DNA of 64,000 bases, from assembly GCA_900317505.1 (NCBI GenBank), contig ONHB01000003.1, forward strand, positions 1-64,000, in the 5' to 3' direction. Under the pieces are notes generated by a model. That model was not told where the DNA came from, did no database searches, and saw nothing but the letters and a program-made list of their open reading frames with translations. Origin of the DNA: an uncultured Lachnospiraceae bacterium (lineage in GTDB: Bacteria > Bacillota > Clostridia > Lachnospirales > Lachnospiraceae). The first letter of the stretch is position 1; every line of letters starts with the position of its first letter. The position numbers and the translations under genes were made by a program. Shown piece after piece: positions 25,726 to 34,823 of this stretch.

Positions 25726-26388
25726 TTATCCGCGATCTGTTAAAGAAATGATTTTATCAACCACTTCATCGATCGTCATGTTGGATGAATCGACTAAAAT
25801 CGCATCCTCAGCCTGTCTGAGCGGAGAAATTTCCCGGTGCATATCCCGGTTATCACGTTCAATGATATCCTGCTCGATGGTATCCAGATCACAGCTTTCT
25901 CCCTTTTGCACAAGCTCATCATAACGACGTTTTGCGCGGACCTTGCTGCTGGCTGTCAGATAGACCTTTACATCCGCATCCGGCAGTACAACTGTGCCGA
26001 TGTCTCTTCCGTCCATGATCACATCCGCTGTCTTTGCAAGCTTCTGCTGCAGACTTACAAGCTTTTTACGGACATCTGCATTGACAGAGCTTGCAGATGC
26101 CATATTGCCAACTTCTTCTGTCCGGATCAGACCATTGACATTTTCTCCGTTTAACAAAACGACCTGCTCCCCGTTTCTGTGTTCAATCGTAATATCTGCA
26201 CTTTCGCAGGCAGAGCTGATAGCTGCAGAATCCTCTGCAGGTATGCCGTTTCTCAACATATGAAGTGCCATTGCACGATACATGGCACCTGTATCAACAT
26301 AGATAAATCCCAGCTGTTTTGCCACCTTTTTGGCGATTGTACTTTTTCCTGCTCCCGCAGGACCATCGATTGCTACCGAATAACCCAT
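25726..26388 (-). CDS. cmk: cytidylate kinase
   Basis: 220 aa. P-loop GPAGAGKST lies at about 8-16, DTGAMYRA at 33-40, and DGRDIGTVVLP near 126-136 is the CMP-binding signature. It phosphorylates CMP and dCMP. AGAGG 7 nt upstream supports the start at 26388. It lies between the BaiN-like gene and ispH in the order usual for clostridia. Confidence 0.95.
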   Translation of the reverse strand: MGYSVAIDGPAGAGKSTIAKKVAKQLGFIYVDTGAMYRAMALHMLRNGIPAEDSAAISSACESADITIEHRNGEQVVLLNGENVNGLIRTEEVGNMASASSVNADVRKKLVSLQQKLAKTADVIMDGRDIGTVVLPDADVKVYLTASSKVRAKRRYDELVQKGESCDLDTIEQDIIERDNRDMHREISPLRQAEDAILVDSSNMTIDEVVDKIISLTDRG

Positions 26389-26415
26389 TTTTGTTCCTCT
26401 TTTCATTTTATCCGT

Positions 26416-27699
26416 CTATATACTGCTGCCGGCCAGATGTCCGGTCGACCATGCGATCTGCAGATTGTATCCTCCGGTCAGGGCATCCACATCGATCATT
26501 TCTCCTGCAAAATACAGGCCCTTGACCAGCTTTGACTCCATGGTGGACGGATTGATGTCCTTGACACTCACACCGCCCTTTGTGATGATTGCTTCGTTGA
26601 AATCCCTGGTTCCTACGATCGTAAGCGGAAGTGCCTTGATCACACCTGCAAAGCTGTTTCTCTCTGCCTTTGTGATTTCGCATACTTTTTTATCCGGATG
26701 TATCCCGGACTGTTCGATCATGACCGGGATCAGCCTTGTCGGGAACAATCCGTTTAAAGCATTTTTAAACTGCTTCTGGTGGTTTTGTTCAAACTCACGG
26801 ACCAGCCGTTTTTCAAGCTGTTCCATGCCAAGTGCAGGCTTTAAATCGATGTACATCTGCAGTGGCTGTTTTTTCAACAGACCATTTACCTTGGAGCTTG
26901 CAGAAAGTATCAGTGGTCCGCTGACTCCAAAATGTGTAAACAGCATTTCACCAAAATCTTCATAGACCGTTTTCCTGCCGTTTTTGATCGTGACCGTCAC
27001 ATTTTTAAGTGCAAGCCCCATCAGATCCTTGCACCAGTCTTCCTTTGTCACAAGCGGAACCAGCGCAGGCTCTAAATCTACCACGCGGTGTCCGCAGCCC
27101 TGGGATATACGGATACCTTCACCGGTTGCTCCGGTTGTTTCATAGGATACCCCGCCGGTCGCCATAATAACCGCATCAGCCATATAGCGTTTCCCATGCG
27201 AATCCACAACACCCTTTATCACAGATTGGAATCTGACCTTGCCCTTGCTCTGTGAATCATCCTGCGATTCATCTGCCGCTACAGGCTCAAGGATCAGCTC
27301 CTTAATACGGGTATGAAGTCTTATCTCCACCTGATTTTCCTTCAGGCATTTTTCTAAAGTTTTTATCACATCCGATGCGTGATCAGAAACCGGAAATACT
27401 CGGTTTCCACGCTCCGTCTTTATTTTCAGGCCATGTTTTTCAAAAAAATCCATACATGCCTGGTTATCAAACCCATACAGGGAGCTATATAAAAACTTGG
27501 GATTGGATATAATATTGGAAAAGACCTGTTCCATATCGGATGCATTGGTCAGATTGCACCGGCCTTTTCCGGTAATATAGATCTTTTTTCCAAGTTTTTC
27601 ATTTTGTTCGATCAGAGTCACCTGATGTCCACACTCTGATGCTGCTATTGCAGCCATCATTCCGCCGGCTCCGCCACCGACCACAATGACCTTACTCAT
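26416..27699 (-). CDS. NAD(P)/FAD-dependent oxidoreductase, HI0933/BaiN-like
   Basis: 427 aa flavoprotein. It has the dinucleotide motif GGGAGGMMAA (about 7-16), KIYITGKGRCNLTNA (about 39-53), the HI0933 family signature, and a C-terminal FAD motif GLYFAGEMIDVDALTGGYN split here as YFAGEMIDVD and ALTGGYN. Some homologues act in bile acid reduction (BaiN); function here is not determined. Its start overlaps the RpiR gene by 8 bp. Confidence 0.85.
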   Translation of the reverse strand: MSKVIVVGGGAGGMMAAIAASECGHQVTLIEQNEKLGKKIYITGKGRCNLTNASDMEQVFSNIISNPKFLYSSLYGFDNQACMDFFEKHGLKIKTERGNRVFPVSDHASDVIKTLEKCLKENQVEIRLHTRIKELILEPVAADESQDDSQSKGKVRFQSVIKGVVDSHGKRYMADAVIMATGGVSYETTGATGEGIRISQGCGHRVVDLEPALVPLVTKEDWCKDLMGLALKNVTVTIKNGRKTVYEDFGEMLFTHFGVSGPLILSASSKVNGLLKKQPLQMYIDLKPALGMEQLEKRLVREFEQNHQKQFKNALNGLFPTRLIPVMIEQSGIHPDKKVCEITKAERNSFAGVIKALPLTIVGTRDFNEAIITKGGVSVKDINPSTMESKLVKGLYFAGEMIDVDALTGGYNLQIAWSTGHLAGSSI

Positions 27700-28633
27700 A
27701 TTCTTTCCTCGTCAACGGATTTTTAAGCACCGGTTCATCATCCAGATAATTCAATTCATCATTTAAATAAACCTGATAATTGGCCCATGCATCTTCCAGT
27801 TTTTTCAAATTATCGCTTACCTGATCCGGGCACCGTAAACACAATGCAACCACCAGCGCATTGATCAGACTAAGTGGTGCGACTAAAGAATCAACGATTG
27901 AAACCATATCACTTCTGGCGCATAAATTTACCGACGAATACAGGCACATCGGTGAATTTTCAGAATCGGTCAGCGCTATGATCTTGGCATTCCTGTCATT
28001 GGCAAATTCCATTGCCTTTAATGTACGCATCGAATATCTCGGAAAACTGATGCCGACGACTGCGTCTCTTTCATCAATCCGGATCATCTGTTCAAACAAT
28101 TCGGTCATGGATGAAGACTTCACGCAACTTACATCCGGCCTGATCATATTCAGATAAAAAGTCAGAAAGTCTGCCAGCGGTTCGCAGCTGCGCAGACCTA
28201 TGATATAAATATGCTTTGCCTGTAAAATAATATCAACGGCTGCCTCAAAGGCTTCCACATTGATATTCTGCAGCGTATCGGCAATCTTGTCGATATCGGA
28301 ATTGAGCACGCTCGTCAAAATCTCCGACTGCGTACTTTTCCCATATTTCATGCCAACCTTTGCCACGCCGTTCCATTCGTTTTTGACCCATTCTTCCAGC
28401 GCACGCTGAAATTCGGGATATCCTTCAAAGCCCAGTCCTGACGCAAAACGTACAACGGTCGATTCGCTGATATCCACCTTGGCTCCCAGCTGTGCTGCCG
28501 TCATAAAAACAGCCTGATCATAGTTGTCCAGGATATAGGTTGCTATTTTTTTGTGGCTCTTGCTCAATCTGTCAAAACGTTCGTTGATCAGAGCTATGAT
28601 ATCTGTATATTCCGCTTTTTTATCTTCCATCAT
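27692..28633 (-). CDS. MurR/RpiR family transcriptional regulator
   Basis: About 313 aa. The N-terminal RpiR helix-turn-helix has MTAAQLGAKVDISESTVVRF near 41-60, here split as MTAAQLGAKVD and ISESTVVRF. A C-terminal SIS sugar-phosphate-binding domain lies at about 120-260 (YIIGLRSCEPLADF, VGISFPRYS). The start is uncertain: adjacent ATGs at 28633 and 28630 lie far from AAGGA, and a TTG at 28645 lies too close. It likely senses a phosphosugar, target unknown. Confidence 0.85.
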   Translation of the reverse strand: MMEDKKAEYTDIIALINERFDRLSKSHKKIATYILDNYDQAVFMTAAQLGAKVDISESTVVRFASGLGFEGYPEFQRALEEWVKNEWNGVAKVGMKYGKSTQSEILTSVLNSDIDKIADTLQNINVEAFEAAVDIILQAKHIYIIGLRSCEPLADFLTFYLNMIRPDVSCVKSSSMTELFEQMIRIDERDAVVGISFPRYSMRTLKAMEFANDRNAKIIALTDSENSPMCLYSSVNLCARSDMVSIVDSLVAPLSLINALVVALCLRCPDQVSDNLKKLEDAWANYQVYLNDELNYLDDEPVLKNPLTRKEYE

Positions 28634-28687
28634 GTATCTTAACAATCATCCTTTACTTGCCCTGTTTTTATCAGCCATGCAAAACCG

Positions 28688-29236
28688 CTATTTCATATAA
28701 GAGCGGTATGCGTTTTCCAATAAGGAGCAGGTTTCTTCCATCGTCAGATCATAATCACCGGTGATGACCATGGCTGCGGCTCCATGAATAAAGATCCACA
28801 TTTTCATGAAAATATCACTCGGATTTTGCACTCCCATCGCTCCGGCTTTGGCAATCTCTTTGTGAAGCGCATTGTTTTTGCCGTTCAGTATTCCAAACAA
28901 GGATGCATTGCATCTTTTTTCTTCGAGAAATAACAGTCTGAATAACTGCGGTTTCTGCATCGCATATTCGATATATGCCATGCCCAGATTGACAAACGGC
29001 GTGTTGCTCTTTGCGGGGTAGCTATCATAAAAATCAGAAAAATCCGATATTGCCAGTACGAAAATATCATCGCACAGAGTATCCATTCCTTCATATACGC
29101 GGAAAATCGGCTGTGTCGAGCAGCCTGCCCTCGACGCAAGCTTTCTGGCAGTCAGTTCCCGTAATCCCTCTTCTTTTGTAATCTCAAAAGCAGCATTTAA
29201 CAGCATTTCCTTTGTCACACTGATTTTTCTTGCCAT
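28688..29236 (-). CDS. TetR family regulator
   Basis: 182 aa. The N-terminal HTH (LTARKLASRAGCSTQPIFRVY split as LTARKLASRAG and CSTQPIFRVY) lies near 22-42. The C-terminal helical domain contains WIFIHGAAAMV, the WHG-type signature. It lies just upstream of the RpiR gene. A 19-bp palindrome 67 bp before its start is a candidate operator. Confidence 0.85.
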   Translation of the reverse strand: MARKISVTKEMLLNAAFEITKEEGLRELTARKLASRAGCSTQPIFRVYEGMDTLCDDIFVLAISDFSDFYDSYPAKSNTPFVNLGMAYIEYAMQKPQLFRLLFLEEKRCNASLFGILNGKNNALHKEIAKAGAMGVQNPSDIFMKMWIFIHGAAAMVITGDYDLTMEETCSLLENAYRSYMK

Positions 29237-29302
29237 CTCTGATACCCCTTTTCTTTGGAATGTGAAATGCCAGACCTGCTGACATTATTTATCACAAAAA
29301 CA

Positions 29303-29321
29303 ATAACATAAGTTATGTTAT
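29303..29321. promoter_or_regulatory. 19-bp palindrome, candidate TetR operator
   Basis: ATAACATAA (29303-29311) and TTATGTTAT (29313-29321) are perfect arms around one central base. It lies in the gap between the FecR gene end and the TetR start, overlapping AT-rich promoter-like DNA. The size and symmetry suit a TetR dimer. Confidence 0.55.
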
Positions 29322-29363
29322 AATTCAACTGTTCCTGCCCAAATCAGCGCTATTTTCACAATT

Positions 29364-30611
29364 TTACTTCCAGACCAGAGTCACATTCCCAGTCACAGGT
29401 GTTGAAAAATCATATGCTGTCAGGGTATTGTCCGCACCGGTTGCATACCAGTTTCCACTTGCCGACGGCTGCAGGCTCGGTCTGCTTGCCGCAGCGCCGC
29501 TGTTCACTGTCTGAGTGGCAAAGGTAGATCCATTGTAGGTAAAAGCTACCGTATAGGAAGCAGGTGTATTGTCAGAAGATGCCGGCGTTGATGCGGTTGA
29601 CGTTGACGCAGCCGGTGTTGTCGCAGTTCCTGATTTTGAAGTGGTGCTCTTTTTCTTTGGCTTATCCTGTTTATCCGTTGCAGGCTCCGTATCCTCTTCA
29701 TCAGCTTCTGCATTTTCTTCTACGGATGTATCCTTTTCATCCTCTTCAATTTCTTCTTTGCCTTCTACATCGTCCTTATTTTCACGCTCTGTCAAAATCT
29801 CTTCGATCTCATCAAACGAAACAGGCACTCTGTCGGGCAACAGGTTGACACCTACATAAATGGTCCTTCCGGAATCCATAATACTTTGCAATACCTTTAA
29901 GGTCTGTGTCGGCAGGCTCTTATAATCAATCGGTGCAAGAGAAAGCTCTTCATCGCCTACTTTTTGCAGAATGATCTCTGAAAAATCCTGTCCACCTCTC
30001 GTCATAACCTGATAACCTTCCGGTATCTCAACCGGATCTCCGATATTTTTTCCATCTATGGTATGGAGCTGTAAAGACGTTTTGCCTTCATATACGATAA
30101 AATCAGAATGAACCTCTCCATCCTCTCCGATATACACCCTTACCCAGGTTATCGTACCACGGATGGCCATCGTCGCATTGGGAGTTTCGATTTCATAAGA
30201 GGAATCATCACTCAGTTTATTATCAAGCTTATGTAAGGTTGCGCCCTCTGACAGATAAATCTGTGTCTTGGAATTGGCCGAATCACCTTCTGCTTTTAAC
30301 GACAGCTGTGTGTTTTCCTCCACATAGACATATTTGTCATCATCCAGCTTCAGATCCAGTTCGCTGGCTGCTCCGACAGAAACCTCATCACCGGATTCCA
30401 GATTCATATCAACATAAGCTTCCAGCGTATCCTCAATACTTTCCCGGTATACGTTTACGGTACCGATCTTATCAATGACCCTGATATTGCGGAACGCCTT
30501 CTGACCACCAAGATTGAGAATTACAGCAACTGCGACAGCTCCCACTACTGCAGTACCTCCACAGATCGCCGCTACTGCCACTTTTGTAATTCCTCTATTT
30601 CCTAATTTCAT
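29364..30611 (-). CDS. FecR-domain membrane-anchored protein
   Basis: 415 aa. There is one membrane helix at about 9-30, then an external FecR domain (about 40-200) with the signature TPNATMAIRGT. An acidic Ser/Thr/Pro-rich stretch (about 255-350) follows. The last 60 residues are a beta module starting YTVAFTYNGSTFATQTV, similar to the repeats of the secreted protein at 34824-36473. AAGGA 8 nt upstream fixes the start at 30611. It is the last gene of a signalling locus with a CHASE2 cyclase and an HD-GYP protein. FecR domains commonly occur beside CHASE2 cyclases in other bacteria. Confidence 0.8.
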   Translation of the reverse strand: MKLGNRGITKVAVAAICGGTAVVGAVAVAVILNLGGQKAFRNIRVIDKIGTVNVYRESIEDTLEAYVDMNLESGDEVSVGAASELDLKLDDDKYVYVEENTQLSLKAEGDSANSKTQIYLSEGATLHKLDNKLSDDSSYEIETPNATMAIRGTITWVRVYIGEDGEVHSDFIVYEGKTSLQLHTIDGKNIGDPVEIPEGYQVMTRGGQDFSEIILQKVGDEELSLAPIDYKSLPTQTLKVLQSIMDSGRTIYVGVNLLPDRVPVSFDEIEEILTERENKDDVEGKEEIEEDEKDTSVEENAEADEEDTEPATDKQDKPKKKSTTSKSGTATTPAASTSTASTPASSDNTPASYTVAFTYNGSTFATQTVNSGAAASRPSLQPSASGNWYATGADNTLTAYDFSTPVTGNVTLVWK

Positions 30612-30635
30612 GTGTTTTGTCCTTTCCATCATTGC

Positions 30636-32087
30636 CTATGCACACTGCTTCAATGCATATACGATCTTTTCATCCAGTTTTCCCTCTGAAACCATGCTGT
30701 CCAGAATGGCAAAAGCCTTTTCCCTTGGCATCGGCTTCTTATAAGGGCGGTCCTCACTTGTCAGCGCATCATAAATATCGGCTACTGCCAAAATCCGGGA
30801 TTCACATGCCAGGTCATCTGCTGTCAGATGATCCGGATATCCGGTTCCGTCCAGCGTTTCATGATGCTGTGCAGCCCAGATGGGGCAATCCTTAAAATAC
30901 CGGTTGAAATGTACCTTTTCCAATATTTTTCTGGTCATGTTGACGTGATTTTCCATGACCTTCCGCTCTTCATCTGTCAAAGTTCCCTTGCGGATTTTCA
31001 GACATTCTGTTTCCTCTTCTGTAAAAAGCGGTGTTTTTGTATCGTCCGGAAGTGTCCATGCTTTAGCCGTAAGCTCTTCTATACGTGCAAAATCCTCATC
31101 CGGCAAAAATCCTTTTTTATCAGTTTTTTTTACAAATTCAAGTGTATCCTGTAAAAAAACAGACTGTTTTTTGTACGCTTCCTCGGTCTGCTTTCCTTCC
31201 AGAAAACGGATCTTTGCATAGCAGTCAAACAGTTTAAAACGATTTTCGATGTCGGAAAGCTTTTCTCCAAGCCTTGTTGCCTTATTCATGACACCGAGAG
31301 GTACGATCATCTTGCCGATATCATGGAGCAGCGCTCCCATCACAAGCTGTTCCTTTCTCTGCTCATCAAAGCTTTCCGAAAACTGCCCGTCGCCATATTC
31401 TTTGTTTAGCTCATCCACGATCCGTCCCGAATAATCCGCAACCTTTCTGGTGTGCGTGGCATTGTAGGGCGTCCGTTCGTCAATCGCGGTTGCTAAAGCT
31501 TCTGTAAAGGACCACATCTGTTCTTTGAGCTCTTCTGTATAACGCATATTGGAAATGGCGATTGCCGCCTGTGACGCAAGGGATAAGATAATAAACTCGT
31601 ATTCCTCATCAAATACAATGATCTGTCCCTCATCATCCAATGCATTGATCAACTGCATGACGCCGATCACTTCCCCTTCGTGATTGGATAACGGGATTAC
31701 CAGCAAAGATTCTGTGTGATAGCCTGTCATGGAGTCATATTTTTTCGGACCGGAAAAATCAAAGGTATCATTGCACCAGACATCCTTGATATTGATAACC
31801 TTGCGGTGGATTGCGCTGTATGCACAGACATTTTCCTCTTTTAACGGAACCGGCGGCAGATCAATTTCTTCGCCGTCCTCTCCCCGGCTGATGCCCATGG
31901 AAAGTGTTTTCATCACTTTAAACTTCAATGCATCATTTTCCAGAACATACAGTGTACCGGCATCACAATTGGTCACATCCATACTTTCTTCCAGAATTTT
32001 TTCCAAAAGTCTGTTGCGGTCTTTTTCCGTTGTCAGCTCAATCCCGATTGAGATAATATTGCGAAATTCATTTTGTGTTAAATTCAT
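30636..32087 (-). CDS. GAF and HD-GYP domain phosphodiesterase
   Basis: 483 aa. A GAF domain (about 18-170) is followed by a metal-dependent HD domain with ALLHDIGKMIVP and the HD-GYP signature HHETLDGTGYP, with ADIYDALTSEDRPYK after it. HD-GYP proteins hydrolyse c-di-GMP or related cyclic dinucleotides; the HDxGK and GYP motifs are intact. About 100 extra residues lie between HD and GYP. The start at 32087 follows AAGGGG and lies 11 bp after the TIM-barrel gene. The earlier in-frame start at 32138 is unlikely. Confidence 0.85.
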   Translation of the reverse strand: MNLTQNEFRNIISIGIELTTEKDRNRLLEKILEESMDVTNCDAGTLYVLENDALKFKVMKTLSMGISRGEDGEEIDLPPVPLKEENVCAYSAIHRKVINIKDVWCNDTFDFSGPKKYDSMTGYHTESLLVIPLSNHEGEVIGVMQLINALDDEGQIIVFDEEYEFIILSLASQAAIAISNMRYTEELKEQMWSFTEALATAIDERTPYNATHTRKVADYSGRIVDELNKEYGDGQFSESFDEQRKEQLVMGALLHDIGKMIVPLGVMNKATRLGEKLSDIENRFKLFDCYAKIRFLEGKQTEEAYKKQSVFLQDTLEFVKKTDKKGFLPDEDFARIEELTAKAWTLPDDTKTPLFTEEETECLKIRKGTLTDEERKVMENHVNMTRKILEKVHFNRYFKDCPIWAAQHHETLDGTGYPDHLTADDLACESRILAVADIYDALTSEDRPYKKPMPREKAFAILDSMVSEGKLDEKIVYALKQCA

Positions 32088-32097
32088 CTTTTTCCCC

Positions 32098-32892
32098 TTA
32101 TTCAAACAGTTTATAAAATACAGCGATTGATTCTTCAAATGCCTCTAAGCTTTTTAATTCCAAAAGAATACTCGGAAGCTCCTTAAGTTCCCCATTTTCA
32201 TAAAGCCTCTTTAATTCTTTAGAAAATTCCTGCCAGTCGATCTTTCCGCTTCCAAGCGGCAGATGCAGGTCATTGACAAGATCGTTGTCATTGATGTGCA
32301 TATGTCTGATATAGGGTGCACATCGTTCAAACCACCTTGATGGAGCAACATCCGAAATCGCCGCATGCGCATAATCCAGACAAATCCCGAAATTTGGCAC
32401 ATCCTTCATCCGTTCTGCCAGCTGATACAAAAGCTCTTCGTCCCGGTCAAACATATTTTCCATATAGACATTCAGATCCGGATATTCCATACAGATCTTT
32501 TGAAAAAAATCTACATTGACCGACAGCCAGTTGGAAACATAGCTTTGCTCCTTAAAGCCGGCGATCAGTCCCGTGTGAAATACAATGCCCTTTACTCCAA
32601 GCCTTCTTCCAATCTCCAGGGACTGGCGGATACGCTTTTTAGAATATGCGGCAATATTGGGATCTGAGCTATGTACCGTCATATCCAGAAATACACCGTG
32701 CATGGTATCCATGCCTGTATCGCGTCCACATGACAGATATGCCTTGATCCGTCTGTCAACTTCCTCCTCATCAGTATAAACCGACGGCAGATAAAAATCA
32801 TTGTACTCAAAATGCGCATGATATTTTTGCGCTATTGCAACCGATTCCTGAAGTCTTTCGTACTCCGGAATAAATGAAACTTCAACCTTCAA
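32098..32892 (-). CDS. TIM-barrel sugar phosphate isomerase/epimerase-like protein
   Basis: 264 aa, AP endonuclease 2/xylose isomerase-like TIM barrel. Likely metal ligands include Glu in YMENMFDRDEE, Asp/His in CLDYAHAAI, His in RHMHINDND and the final Glu in LLELKSLE. AGGAGG lies 6 nt before TTG 32892, the best start. Function is not determined, and its presence inside a signalling operon is unusual. Confidence 0.75.
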   Translation of the reverse strand: MKVEVSFIPEYERLQESVAIAQKYHAHFEYNDFYLPSVYTDEEEVDRRIKAYLSCGRDTGMDTMHGVFLDMTVHSSDPNIAAYSKKRIRQSLEIGRRLGVKGIVFHTGLIAGFKEQSYVSNWLSVNVDFFQKICMEYPDLNVYMENMFDRDEELLYQLAERMKDVPNFGICLDYAHAAISDVAPSRWFERCAPYIRHMHINDNDLVNDLHLPLGSGKIDWQEFSKELKRLYENGELKELPSILLELKSLEAFEESIAVFYKLFE

Positions 32893-32919
32893 GATTCCCC
32901 TCCTGTTATCCAAGCTTTT

Positions 32920-34728
32920 TTACAGTTCCTTTTCTTTTCCCTCTACCTTTTTCACGGAATATACCATGACATCCTTGGTCTTTCCTTTTAACGGAATATT
33001 GCCGACCGGCTCTACCTCGATCCGGTCCTTGACCGCTTCATATACTTCTTCACTGATCAATATCTGGCCACGTTTGGCATTGGCCTCTAAACGTGCAGCC
33101 GTATTGACCGTATCACCGATTGCTGTATAGTCCATACGGACATCACAGCCGATATTTCCAACAACGGCAGGACCACAGTTGACACCGACGCCAAAGCCTA
33201 CGGTCTTGCCAAAGCGTTCCTGCATCTCTGCTTCTATGGCATCCGCCCCGGCTGCAATATCATATGCGGCACATACAGCCTTGAAAATATAGTCATCCAG
33301 ATCAAACGGCGCATTGAATACCGCCATGGTCGCATCCCCGACAAATTTGTCCAGAGTACCCGCATTGTCAAAAATAGCCTTGGTCGTAAGGCTTAGATAC
33401 CGGTTCAGGATTTCTACGACCTGTTCCGGCTCCAGGCTTTCGGACATTGTGGTAAATCCACGGATATCCACAAACAAAACTGCAATGTGGCGGCTTTCTC
33501 CACCAAGCTTGATCTCCAGATTGTTCTTTTTGGATAATTCCTCTACAATCTGCGGAGCTACATATTTTTTGAATGCATTTAGTGTCCTGGTACGATTTAT
33601 TTTTTCGATCAGATACTGGCTGAAAATCTTGTATCCGACGATCAGTACCATAGAAACCGGAAGATATATTAACGGTATCGTGCACCCATTATTGCGAAGC
33701 AGGACACCTGCTGCTATTTCACCCGCAAGCAGGATAAAAAAGCTCAGTATACTGACCACGATATTTTTCTTACGAATCCACAGATAAAACAAAACAGCTG
33801 CCAGTGCAAAAATAAGTCCGCACAAAACTGCATCTGCAGGCTGTGAAAATTTACCTTCCAGCAAAGCCTCTACGATATTGGCATGCACCTCCACACCATA
33901 CATCTGACTGCCCTTTTCGATCGCTACGTTAAAGGAATCCATCATTCCCGGTGCATAAGCTCCTACGAGTACAATGCAATCCTTAAATACTCTCGGATCA
34001 ATGGTTCCATCCAGAACATCACACAAAGACACATCCTCGTAGTCTGCTATATTTCCTGAAAATGTAAACTCTGTCTGATTGTAATCATCCAGCTTCGGAA
34101 GCCGGATCTCCTGACCGTTTTTTTGCTGATATGCCTTGTAAACGGCAAATGCCAGACTGTCAAGCTGTCCCTCATCCGTATCCACAAAAAGCTGTGCCTG
34201 CCTGATATATCCGTCCCTGTCCTGAACCGTATTGGCAAATGCGCAGGTTCCCGCAGCCGAAAGTGCTGCATACGGCTTTTCGATCTGCTCTATGCTCCGG
34301 TTGTTGACAAAGGTCACGCCATCCGTAAAGCGCTCAACGCTTGTTTTGTATACAATATTAGAAGCTAGGATCACATTGCCGGCATCCTTGCATGCGCTTG
34401 CAAAATAAGCATCACCGTCGGCATCCTTATCTCCGATGTACATGACATCGAATGCAAGTACAACAGGCTTCGTCGTATCAGACGCACAGAGTGTTTCCAC
34501 CAGCTTTGCCGGTATGTCACGTCCCCACTCTGTTGTTGGTCCATACACGCTCATTGTCTTTTCATCTATTTTGATGATCTTGATTTTTTTATTGATGGTA
34601 CTTGCTCTCTGATATACCGCATCCTCCACCATATGATCCAATGCATAAAATGGCTGGAAGATCCCTAAAAATGCAGTCAGTATAAAAATAACCGCAACTG
34701 TAATAATTTCCCTTACTCTACTTTTCAT
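32920..34728 (-). CDS. CHASE2-domain class III adenylate/guanylate cyclase
   Basis: 602 aa. A first membrane helix (about 8-28), an external CHASE2 sensor (about 30-300), three helices (about 305-375) and a C-terminal cyclase domain (about 410-590) are seen. Catalytic motifs are LFVDIRGFTT (metal Asp), DKFVGDATMAVF (metal Asp and base-selecting Lys) and MDYTAIGDTVNTAARLE (transition-state Asn/Arg). All key residues appear present, and the Lys/Asp pattern favours ATP. It should make cAMP in response to an external signal. Confidence 0.88.
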   Translation of the reverse strand: MKSRVREIITVAVIFILTAFLGIFQPFYALDHMVEDAVYQRASTINKKIKIIKIDEKTMSVYGPTTEWGRDIPAKLVETLCASDTTKPVVLAFDVMYIGDKDADGDAYFASACKDAGNVILASNIVYKTSVERFTDGVTFVNNRSIEQIEKPYAALSAAGTCAFANTVQDRDGYIRQAQLFVDTDEGQLDSLAFAVYKAYQQKNGQEIRLPKLDDYNQTEFTFSGNIADYEDVSLCDVLDGTIDPRVFKDCIVLVGAYAPGMMDSFNVAIEKGSQMYGVEVHANIVEALLEGKFSQPADAVLCGLIFALAAVLFYLWIRKKNIVVSILSFFILLAGEIAAGVLLRNNGCTIPLIYLPVSMVLIVGYKIFSQYLIEKINRTRTLNAFKKYVAPQIVEELSKKNNLEIKLGGESRHIAVLFVDIRGFTTMSESLEPEQVVEILNRYLSLTTKAIFDNAGTLDKFVGDATMAVFNAPFDLDDYIFKAVCAAYDIAAGADAIEAEMQERFGKTVGFGVGVNCGPAVVGNIGCDVRMDYTAIGDTVNTAARLEANAKRGQILISEEVYEAVKDRIEVEPVGNIPLKGKTKDVMVYSVKKVEGKEKEL

Positions 34729-34783
34729 ATATTCCCCTTAACAAAATAATCGTATCCTGTTGTATCTGCCATGGACATAACAA

Positions 34784-34815
34784 ATAGCCGAAACACAGGA
34801 CCGTGCTTCAGCTAT
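34784..34815 (-). terminator. hairpin after the secreted repeat protein gene
   Basis: ATAGC-GAA-CAC pairs with GTG-TTC-GCTAT with single mismatched positions between blocks. It lies 9 bp past the stop codon. The T-run after it is weak. Confidence 0.45.
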
Positions 34816-34823
34816 CTATCCGC

